Below are positions 57,968 to 64,000 of a stretch of DNA of 64,000 nucleotides, piece after piece. This DNA is from Herpetosiphonaceae bacterium. GTDB lineage: Bacteria; Chloroflexota; Chloroflexia; Chloroflexales; Kallotenuaceae. Location of the stretch: contig DASUTC010000364.1 in assembly GCA_036374795.1 (NCBI GenBank), forward strand, positions 1 through 64,000, read 5' to 3'. Numbering within the stretch: position 1 is the first letter of the stretch; the number at the start of each line of letters is the position of its first letter. The position numbers were made by a program, and so were the translations under genes. The notes below the pieces were generated by a model. The model ran no database searches. It had not been told where the DNA came from and saw nothing but the letters and a program-made list of their open reading frames with translations.

Positions 57968-58672
57968 TCAGCGCCGCTCGAACAGGCTGCCCAGATCGAG
58001 CGTGTGTAAGCGCCCGTACAGCAGCCCGCTCAGATAGGCCACGATCAGCGCAAACATCAGGCTCAGCAGCTCAAGCAGCCCGATGTGCAGCACATTGAGC
58101 CGCGCCGCCACGCCAAAATACAGCAGCTTGGCGCTGCTCATCGCCAGCAGCAAGCCTAAGCCCAGCTTGAGCGCGTCGTTGGCGGTGATCAGCACCAGCA
58201 GGCCGCACAGCAGGCTAAAGGTCCAGGCCGCGTCGAGCGACCGATCGCGCGCGACCGGATACGCCTGGCCCAGCAGCCAGGTCGCGATGCCCGCCAGCAG
58301 CACCGCGCCGATCGGCACGACATAGCCGCTCCAGCGTCCGGTCATCTGCGCCCGCTGCTGACGCGATCGGCGCGCCGATCGCCGCAGCTCCATCAGCGCA
58401 AACTCGTCGAGCTGCTCGGTGTTGTACTCGCGGGTAAAATTCAGCGCCGTCACAAACAGAATCAGCGCCACGCTCGCCGCAGTGACGATCTCGACCGCCA
58501 GCAGCAGCGCGCGGCCCGTCGTCGCGGCGAAGAGCGCCGCCTGGTACATCAGCGCGATCCGGCACAGCTCGGCAGCCAGCAGCGTCGGGATCGAAACGCG
58601 CCACTCCTCGATCACCACCAGCAGACCGACCAGCAGCAGAAAAACAATCAAGAGAGCAGATGCTACAGTCAT
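57968..58672 (-). CDS. HyfE-like membrane subunit
   Basis: A 234-residue protein with about six to seven helices, rather like HyfE of E. coli hydrogenase 4, which has a NuoK-like C-terminal part. Seen: VASALLIVFLLLVGLLVVIEEW at the start, FVTALNFTREYNTEQLDEFALMELRRSARRSRQQ (a cytoplasmic charged loop), and VLITANDALKLGLGLLLAMSSAKLLYFGVAAR (~145-185), with an Asp and a Lys in helices. Four bp separate it from the NuoL/HyfB-like gene. Assignment rests on size, topology and place. Confidence 0.65.
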   Translation of the reverse strand: MTVASALLIVFLLLVGLLVVIEEWRVSIPTLLAAELCRIALMYQAALFAATTGRALLLAVEIVTAASVALILFVTALNFTREYNTEQLDEFALMELRRSARRSRQQRAQMTGRWSGYVVPIGAVLLAGIATWLLGQAYPVARDRSLDAAWTFSLLCGLLVLITANDALKLGLGLLLAMSSAKLLYFGVAARLNVLHIGLLELLSLMFALIVAYLSGLLYGRLHTLDLGSLFERR

Positions 58673-58676
58673 AACC

Positions 58677-60389
58677 TTATGTCGCCAACAACAAGACGCT
58701 GATCAGGCTCACCACGACGATCGCTAGATAATACTGGCGCTCCAGCGCGTGCAACGGCGGCGTCAGGCGGTCGCGCTGCTCGCGCAGCCAGATGCCAAAC
58801 GTGCGGCCCGGAGGCTGATCAGGCACGACCAGCGGCCACAGGCTCGTGCGCAGCGCCGCAAAAGGCAGCGTCCAGCCCGGCTCCTCGTCCAGCGGCTCGC
58901 CGCCGGTAAAGTGCGGTATGGGACGCGGATAGCGCAGCGCGCGGTTGATCACGCCGAACAGGCCAAGCACCAGCACGGCCAGCAGCCCGGTCGTCGCCAG
59001 CGACTCGGACGGCGGCAGTTGCGGCTGCGCCACGCTTGGATCGCCCAGCATCCACTGCCAGATCGCATCGGGGACCAGCCCGCCGAGCAGCAGGCCGCAC
59101 ATCAACGCCAGGGGCCAGCCGCCGCCCGCCTGATCGACCGCCGCGATCGGCGAGCGGAAGGCGGGCCGCCGAAAGAACGCGACCAGCGTCGGCAGGAAGC
59201 TCAGCGCCAGCAGCGCGGAAGCGCCCAGCAGCACCGCCGGAAGCCAGGGCGGCACCGCCAGCAGCAGCACGACTCGGCGCAGCGCATAGCCCAGCAGCGG
59301 CGGCAGGCCAGCGGCGGAGGCAGCCGCCAGGCCGTACGCAATCCCGGCGCGCCGCAGCGGACGCGGCAGCGGCGGCAGCGCGGCAAAGTGATCGGTGCGC
59401 GTCACTCGCTCGAACTGCCCGATCGCCAGCGCGATGCTCGTCGCCACGACCGCCGTATGCGCCAGCAGCCCGGCGGCGATCGGCCCTGCCGCTGGCTGGC
59501 GCGTGCCAAAGCAGATCGCCAGCAGCGAGAGCTGCGCGACCACCTGCCAGTTGAAAGCATCGCCGATGCGTCGGGCCGTCAGCGCGCTGACGGCTCCCAC
59601 GATCAGACCGGCCACGCCGAGCAGCAGCAGGCTAAAGCCCGCTTCCAGCGACCACGCACCCGCCGTAGTCGTCGCGTAGCTGACCAGCAGGTAGCCACCG
59701 AGCAGCGGCAAGCCCAGCGCCGAAACCGGAGCGCGCACCAGCAGCGGCGCGGTGGGCGCGATCGCCCAGCGCGGCGCAAGGCCGATCAGCGCGGCGCAGG
59801 CCAGCAGCCACACGGGCGCGCTGATCGACGCGCCCAACAACTGCGGCGTCAGGCTCAAGATAAAGAGCACCAGCGCTCCCAGCAGCAGCGGCAGACCGGC
59901 AAAGGTCGCCTCACGATTATGCGCCATCGTCACCTGCTGCATGATCGTGCCGCCGAGCCAGGCCACGCCCAGCCCGATCAAGGCGCCAAAGGTCGGCGCG
60001 CTATACGCCGTCAGCAGGCCGCCCAGCAGCAGCAGCAGCAGACCGGCAAAGAGCAGGCCGAATGCCCGCGTCGCGCGGCCCAGCGTCCAGGCCAGGCCAC
60101 CGGCTGTCACCGCGCCGCTCAGCAGCAGGATCGGCCCGAAGAAACCGGCCAGGCCGCCTGTTGTAAAGCGCGTCGTGAGCGGCTGCCCGCTCAGCGTGCT
60201 CCAGACGAACGTCAGCGGCTCCTGCGCGGGGAGCATCATCTGGCCGCCAACGGCCAGGCCAAGCGCCACCACAATCGCGCCGAGAGCAACCATGCCCTGC
60301 ACGAACGCGCGGACACGATCGTTGAGCGCCCAGACCAGCAGGGCGGCAGCCAGAAGCACCAGCAGCGGACTTAGCGGATACAGGGCCAC
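58677..60389 (-). CDS. NuoL/HyfB-like antiporter-type subunit
   Basis: A 570-residue protein with 14-16 helices, second gene of the operon. Its start (MALYPLSPLLVLLAAALLVWALNDRVRAFVQG) and length are like HyfB/HycC. The core stretch GLLAHTAVVATSIALAIGQFERV lies where family members read 'HA..KA.LFL..G'; the Lys is replaced here. In the second half, GLPPLLGYALRR substitutes for GxPPxxGFxxK. The C-terminal part (GWTLPFAALRTSL) ends with a last helix. Distance to the previous gene is 3 bp. Not a canonical pump, but clearly one of this family. Confidence 0.78.
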   Translation of the reverse strand: MALYPLSPLLVLLAAALLVWALNDRVRAFVQGMVALGAIVVALGLAVGGQMMLPAQEPLTFVWSTLSGQPLTTRFTTGGLAGFFGPILLLSGAVTAGGLAWTLGRATRAFGLLFAGLLLLLLGGLLTAYSAPTFGALIGLGVAWLGGTIMQQVTMAHNREATFAGLPLLLGALVLFILSLTPQLLGASISAPVWLLACAALIGLAPRWAIAPTAPLLVRAPVSALGLPLLGGYLLVSYATTTAGAWSLEAGFSLLLLGVAGLIVGAVSALTARRIGDAFNWQVVAQLSLLAICFGTRQPAAGPIAAGLLAHTAVVATSIALAIGQFERVTRTDHFAALPPLPRPLRRAGIAYGLAAASAAGLPPLLGYALRRVVLLLAVPPWLPAVLLGASALLALSFLPTLVAFFRRPAFRSPIAAVDQAGGGWPLALMCGLLLGGLVPDAIWQWMLGDPSVAQPQLPPSESLATTGLLAVLVLGLFGVINRALRYPRPIPHFTGGEPLDEEPGWTLPFAALRTSLWPLVVPDQPPGRTFGIWLREQRDRLTPPLHALERQYYLAIVVVSLISVLLLAT

Positions 60390-60392
60390 AGC

Positions 60393-61469
60393 TCAATCCT
60401 CAGCACATGTCGTACACGCGGCGACCGACGCGATAATGATCGCGGCGTTCTCCACAAGCTGGCCCGCCAGCAGCGCCCGCCAGACCAGCCGATGCGGCAT
60501 GCCGCTCGTCTCGATGCGAATCGTGGACAGTTGCGTGCCGTTGCTCTCGATTGCATAGCGCAGCGGGCTGGCCGGGGACTCTACGGCGGCGGTGCCGCTT
60601 CCCGGCGGCAGCGACTCCAGCGCCTGTCCCTGCCACTCACCCTCAGGCAGGGCTTCGAGCATCCGCAGCACGAGCTGCAAGCTATCGTAGGCCTCAAGCA
60701 GCAGCACCATCACCCGCGCGTAGGTATCGCCGCCGGTCTGCATCACCTGCGCGGGCTTGAAATCGGCGTACGCGGCGTAGGGCTGGTCCAGCCGCAGGTC
60801 GCGGGCGATGCCTGAGGCACGACCGGCAGGCCCGGCCAGACCAAAGGTTTCAGCCGCCGCCAGTTGCAGGCTGCCCACTCCGACGACGCGCCGGGTAAAC
60901 GCCCGGCGGCGAATCGTGCGGTCGATCAGGCGATAGAGCACGTCGGAGGGACGCTTGAGTAGGCGCTGCATGGCTGCGCGCTCCTCGTTGGTCAGATCGA
61001 CCTGCACGCCGCCGGGCCGCGCGAAATCGATCACCAGCCGATGGCCCGTAAGCCGCTGCATCGCAGCCAGCACCCACTCACGCAGCGCAGCGAGCTGCCG
61101 CTGAATCTGCGAGAGTCCGACGAGTTCAAAAACGATTGCGGCTTGCTGAAGGTGGGATGCGGCGCGCTCTAGCTCGGCGGCCACGGTGCGCAACATCTGG
61201 GCGCGCGGCGGCACGTCCAGACCAGCCAGCGACTCAAGCGCCATGGTCCAGGCCAGCGCGTGATGGTGGGAGTGAACGCCGCAGATGCGATTAATCAGCG
61301 GGTAGCTGCGAGCAAGATCAGCGCGACGGATACGATCGATCGTCGAGCGGTCGCTGTAGCCGTCGCGGTGCTCAATATCCTGAATGAAGTCGCCCTCGGC
61401 CCGCAGCACAAAGCGCTGCGGCGTGCGGAGCGCGACATGAAATGGTCCGAGTGGGAGCAGATAGCTCAA
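60393..61469 (-). CDS. [NiFe]-hydrogenase/NuoD-like large subunit with an incomplete nickel site
   Basis: A 358-residue protein, first gene of the six-gene operon. Group 4 hydrogenase large subunits bind Ni with RxCGxCxxxH near the N-terminus and DPCxxCTER at the C-terminus. Here the first reads RICGVHSHHH (C63, H66, H70), so the second Cys is His. The second reads AACTTCAED (C352 and C355), with its Asp-Pro lost. Three of four Cys ligands remain. A typical HycE also has an N-terminal NuoC-like domain, absent here and not encoded nearby. The C-terminus has no long tail for a maturation protease. It could bind another metal, be a remnant, or be an Ehr-type subunit. Confidence 0.82.
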   Translation of the reverse strand: MSYLLPLGPFHVALRTPQRFVLRAEGDFIQDIEHRDGYSDRSTIDRIRRADLARSYPLINRICGVHSHHHALAWTMALESLAGLDVPPRAQMLRTVAAELERAASHLQQAAIVFELVGLSQIQRQLAALREWVLAAMQRLTGHRLVIDFARPGGVQVDLTNEERAAMQRLLKRPSDVLYRLIDRTIRRRAFTRRVVGVGSLQLAAAETFGLAGPAGRASGIARDLRLDQPYAAYADFKPAQVMQTGGDTYARVMVLLLEAYDSLQLVLRMLEALPEGEWQGQALESLPPGSGTAAVESPASPLRYAIESNGTQLSTIRIETSGMPHRLVWRALLAGQLVENAAIIIASVAACTTCAED

Positions 61470-61632
61470 ATCACATCTCCAATCGGGCCGCGATTATACC
61501 ACGCCGCCGCGCCAATAGCGAATATCCGCAACCGTCACCGATCTGGAAGCGGGGCGGGCTTTACAGATCGACGGCAAATCCGTATAGTACCCATCATCCT
61601 CGATCGATTCCCAGACGCACAGGAGGTACGCT

Positions 61633-61845
61633 ATGTTGAAGCGGTATGTACTGGCCGCACTCGTCGTCGGCTCCCTCGGAGCAGCGCCACTGACGAGCCA
61701 CGCCGCAGCCTATTTTGACGGCGGCGGCACGATTGGCTCCGGCACCAGGAGCGACACCGTCAGTTGTAACGGCATGCTCGGCTCCGGCACCTGCGGCAGT
61801 ATGGCATTCCTCGATGATCGCGGCTATTTCGGCTCTGGACACTAA
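61633..61845 (+). CDS. Small secreted Gly/Ser-rich protein
   Basis: A 70-residue protein. The signal peptide MLKRYVLAALVVGSLGAAPL...SHA should leave a mature chain of about 46 residues, from AAYFDGGG. The mature part has three loose repeats around GxxGSG: GGTIGSGT, GMLGSGTC and GYFGSGH, and two Cys. The ribosome binding site is strong (CAGGAGGTACGCT-ATG), so it is a real gene. It is divergent from the hydrogenase-like operon (163-bp gap) and followed by a hairpin. Not recognised; candidate roles are a surface-layer, adhesive or antimicrobial peptide. Confidence 0.75.
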   Translation: MLKRYVLAALVVGSLGAAPLTSHAAAYFDGGGTIGSGTRSDTVSCNGMLGSGTCGSMAFLDDRGYFGSGH

Positions 61846-61874
61846 ACCCGCGCACAATGCCTCGATCAAGACCA

Positions 61875-61907
61875 CGCCCCTGGAGTCGATCCGGGGGCGG
61901 AGCTTTA
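61875..61907 (+). terminator. Hairpin after the small secreted protein gene
   Basis: CGCCCCTGG (61875-61883) and CCGGGGGCG (61891-61899) pair with one G-T; 7-nt loop, then GAGCTTT. Confidence 0.65.
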
Positions 61908-61911
61908 TCGA

Positions 61912-61940
61912 TTGTCGCATCGCGCGCATGCTGCTACAAT
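61912..61940 (+). promoter_or_regulatory. Promoter of the lipid-kinase gene
   Basis: TTGTCG (61912-61917), 17-bp spacer, TACAAT (61935-61940), with the extended TGC. This is the best-matching promoter in the window and 39 bp before the ATG. Confidence 0.65.
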
Positions 61941-61979
61941 CGAGGCTACCGGCTTCTTCACCACCGCGAAAGACAGGCT

Positions 61980-62855
61980 ATGCTCTACGTTATTTTCAAC
62001 CCGCATGCCCAGAAGGGCCATGCCGCGCAGCGCGAGCAGTCCGTCCGCACGGCTTTGCACAACGCCGATCTGTCCTTCAAGCTCGCGCGCACCGAGTATC
62101 CAGGGCACGCTCAACACCTCGCCGCCGCTGCCGCCGATCAGGATCACTACACCGCAATCGTCGCCGTGGGCGGTGATGGCACGATCAACGAGGTGGTCAA
62201 CGGCTTGATCGGCTCGTCGCTGCCGCTGGGACTGATCCCGATCGGCACCGGCAACGATCTGGTTAAGATGCTCGAGCTGCCGTCGAATCGACCGCTGGTA
62301 GCGGCAGAGCGTCTGCGCCGTGGCGCGCTGCGCCCGGTAGATGTCGGGGTGGCGAATGGACGGGCCTTTATCAATGGGCTGGGCTGTGGCTTCGATGCTC
62401 AGGTTGCGGTCGAGAACCAGCGTCCGACGCGGCTGCGCGGCTTCGCGGTCTATCTGGCGGCACTGCTGCGGGCGCTGAAGCACTATCAGTCACCGCCGAT
62501 GCGCGTCTGCTTCGACGGACAGACGATCGAGCGGCGGATGCTGCTGACCACCGTCGGCAACGGGCGCTGCCACGGCGGCGGCTTCTGGGTCACACCCGAC
62601 GCGCGCATCGATGACGGCCTGTTCGACCTGTGCCTCTGCGACGCGCTGCGGCTCGATGAGATCGTGCGCTACATTCCCAAGGTGATCAGAGGCACGCACA
62701 CCCGGCTCAAGCAGGTGCGCATGGCTCGCGCAGCGCACGTGACGATCGAGTCGGTGACGCCGGTGCCGGTGCATGTGGACGGCGAGATCCTGGGCACGGC
62801 GCTTCAGCAGGTGGAGGTCGAGATCAGGCCGGGCGCGCTCAATTTGCTGGCCTGA
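61980..62855 (+). CDS. Diacylglycerol kinase-like lipid kinase (DgkB/YegS family)
   Basis: A 291-residue cytosolic kinase of the DAGK catalytic family. Seen: MLYVIFNPHAQKG, the ATP-binding VAVGGDGTINEVVNGL (GGDGT), LGLIPIGTGNDLVKML (GTGND), INGLGCGFDAQVAVEN, and a C-terminal VPVHVDGEILG. The family phosphorylates diacylglycerol, ceramide-like lipids or sphingoid bases; here recycling of the diacylglycerol made in wall or lipoprotein synthesis is likely. The ATG at 61980 starts the usual 'NPxAGxG'-type motif. Its end overlaps the convergent MFS gene by 17 nt. Confidence 0.93.
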   Translation: MLYVIFNPHAQKGHAAQREQSVRTALHNADLSFKLARTEYPGHAQHLAAAAADQDHYTAIVAVGGDGTINEVVNGLIGSSLPLGLIPIGTGNDLVKMLELPSNRPLVAAERLRRGALRPVDVGVANGRAFINGLGCGFDAQVAVENQRPTRLRGFAVYLAALLRALKHYQSPPMRVCFDGQTIERRMLLTTVGNGRCHGGGFWVTPDARIDDGLFDLCLCDALRLDEIVRYIPKVIRGTHTRLKQVRMARAAHVTIESVTPVPVHVDGEILGTALQQVEVEIRPGALNLLA

Positions 62856-64000
62856 CGCCCGGCTGCTCGGCGTAGCCGCCCGTCGGCGCGACCGCCACGC
62901 TGCCGCTCGGCTGCCGCCGCCGCGCCAGCTCAGCCAGCGTGTGCTCGTGCTGCTCCCTGGTGATCGGAAAGCGATACACCAGGAACACGCCCGCCAGCAG
63001 CAGCAGCGCCGGAAGCGGCCCCACCAGCAGCCGGATCGCAAAGAGCGTGCTTGCGGGCTGCTCGATCGGCGTGGTCACGCCCGGCGGCGGCGTGATATAG
63101 CCGGTCACTTCGAGAATCTGCCCGATCAGAAAAAGATTGAGCGCCAGGCCCAGCTTTTGCAGCAGCACAAAAAAGCCGTAGTACGCGCCCTCGCGCCGCT
63201 GCCCCGTCTCTAGCTCGTCCAGCTCGATCACATCCGGCAGCATCGCCCACGGGATCAGATAGGCCGTCGCCACGCCCACGCCCGCCAGCAGCCCCAGCGT
63301 GATCGGCACCCAGCTCGGCCAGCCGGGCTGCACCGCGTACAGCCCCAGCAGCACGGCGATCCAGAAGACCATGCCCCGGTAGTAGACGCCTTTTTTGCCC
63401 ACCGTGCGGCTCGCGCGCGTCCAGATAAAGAGCCAGATCAGCGCGCTGCCCTGCACCGATAGGATCACCCGCGGCGTGAGATCCGGCCTGCGCAGCCAGT
63501 AGGTCAGATAGTAGATGATCACGGTCTGCACGGTTTGCAGCACCAGCCACGACAGCAGATAGATGCCGGCCACGTAGCGGAAGGCACGATTGCCGAAGGT
63601 GATCTTGAGGCCGGTCCAAAACGGCAGCTCAGGAGTTTCTTCGGCGGTGTGGCGCTCGTAGGTGCCCCAGAACGCAAAGAAAAACGGCAGCGTCGCCAGG
63701 ATCGCCCAGATCAGCGCGGAGACGGCGTAGCCCGCCTGCTCGCCGCCGCTTGGCCGGATCGCGCCGACGATCACCGGATGCAGCACCGCAGCGATCAGGC
63801 CGCCGCAGATCGAGAAGGCGAAGCGGTACGAGTTGAGGCTGGTGCGCTCGTCGTAGTCCTTGGTCAGCTCAGGCGTCAGCGCGGTGTACGGCACATTGAC
63901 GGCTGTAAAGGCCGTGTCGAGCATCAGCGATACGATCAGGTAATACCAGAATTTGCCAGCGGCGTCCCACGGCGGCACCAGAAAGAGCAGAAAGAAGCTG
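62839..64000 (-). CDS. MelB/GPH-type sugar:cation symporter, start beyond the window
   Basis: The reading frame continues past base 64000, so the N-terminus is missing; 387 codons are visible. It matches the GPH family (Na+/melibiose symporter-like). Seen: AFTAVNVPYTALTPELTKDYDERTSLNSYRFAFS, the hallmark of this family (PYTAL-x-PE-x-T-x-D-x-x-ERT). Later come VQTVIIYYLTYWL, the loop IPWAMLPDVIELDELETGQRREGAYYGFF, and LALNLFLIGQILEVTGY. The substrate is unknown. Its last 17 nt overlap the convergent lipid-kinase gene. Confidence 0.9.
   Translation of the reverse strand, partial: SFFLLFLVPPWDAAGKFWYYLIVSLMLDTAFTAVNVPYTALTPELTKDYDERTSLNSYRFAFSICGGLIAAVLHPVIVGAIRPSGGEQAGYAVSALIWAILATLPFFFAFWGTYERHTAEETPELPFWTGLKITFGNRAFRYVAGIYLLSWLVLQTVQTVIIYYLTYWLRRPDLTPRVILSVQGSALIWLFIWTRASRTVGKKGVYYRGMVFWIAVLLGLYAVQPGWPSWVPITLGLLAGVGVATAYLIPWAMLPDVIELDELETGQRREGAYYGFFVLLQKLGLALNLFLIGQILEVTGYITPPPGVTTPIEQPASTLFAIRLLVGPLPALLLLAGVFLVYRFPITREQHEHTLAELARRRQPSGSVAVAPTGGYAEQPGVRPAN

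Noticed and set aside
58749-60374. 541-codon plus-strand frame opposite the NuoL-like gene
   Set aside because: Composition is Arg/Gln/Ala-rich, typical of antisense to membrane proteins; the minus frame fits a tight operon.
1-64000. tRNA, rRNA and riboswitch genes
   Set aside because: I looked for T-loop GTTCGA-type motifs with matching acceptor stems and for common riboswitch cores in the gaps and found none that fit; a covariance-model scan was not possible.

Overview
The window is about 64 kb of GC-rich bacterial chromosome, densely packed, with genes on both strands, no rRNA or tRNA and no prophage. Gene content points to a filamentous Chloroflexota (Chloroflexia-like) bacterium. The reasons are a four-Cys 'CPYLGL' membrane protein with a Thr/Pro tail, two Uma2 nucleases, an XPB-N-like protein without a motor, Firmicutes-like housekeeping gene blocks in a GC-rich genome, and no LPS or outer-membrane genes. 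This placement is an inference from gene families.

Layout. 1-6.2 kb: start of a Trm112-type methyltransferase, a Pro/Ser-repeat lipoprotein, lysA, a secreted PD40-propeller protein and sbcD. 6.3-12.7 kb: an S41 protease homologue lacking the catalytic Lys, Uma2, an SDR, a JAMM peptidase, a PRC-barrel-like protein, a zinc-ribbon membrane protein and a GH57 homologue lacking the usual nucleophile. 12.9-17.2 kb: an MFS carrier, an FtsW/RodA protein and two phoU genes. 17.4-25.2 kb: recG, a MazEF-like toxin-antitoxin module under a palindromic operator, then degV-degV-fakA-asp23 opposite rpmB. This resembles the Firmicutes rpmB-yloU-yloV-recG block and probably encodes a fatty-acid kinase with two fatty-acid carriers.

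25.3-31.5 kb: a HAD phosphatase, a secreted CAP-domain protein, a toxin-like protein with the N-terminal motif of contractile-injection-system cargo and a nuclease-like C-terminus, a LysR-prmC pair and a Ca2+/H+ exchanger. 31.7-38.3 kb: an XPB-N-like protein, recO, a PH-SHOCT membrane protein, purine nucleoside phosphorylase, and mnmG carrying an in-frame copy of a dispersed repeat. 38.4-47.8 kb: the CPYLGL protein, a phosphoesterase, an AT-rich foreign-looking membrane gene, a class III aminotransferase, GNAT, lgt, a Tat-exported PhoX-like phosphatase and a GT39-type glycosyltransferase. 47.9-52.4 kb: aroQ-Xaa-Pro peptidase-efp-accB-xseA-xseB, the order known from Bacillus with accC, nusB and folD missing.

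52.5-64 kb: a large membrane protein, a second Uma2, then a tight six-gene minus-strand operon (61469 to 55260). It encodes a divergent complex I/[NiFe]-hydrogenase-like membrane complex: large subunit, small subunit, two antiporter-like subunits, an HyfE-like and an HyfC/NuoH-like subunit, but no NuoI- or NuoC-like gene. The large subunit keeps three of the four expected nickel-ligand cysteines, with His in place of the fourth. This operon is the best candidate for an undescribed system. A small secreted Gly/Ser-rich peptide gene, a diacylglycerol-kinase-like lipid kinase and the start of a sugar:cation symporter-type carrier close the window.

Sequence-level themes are a dispersed intergenic repeat family built on GTTCTTT heptads, a second GC-rich palindromic repeat family, and recurrent extended -10 promoters of the form TGCTACAAT.
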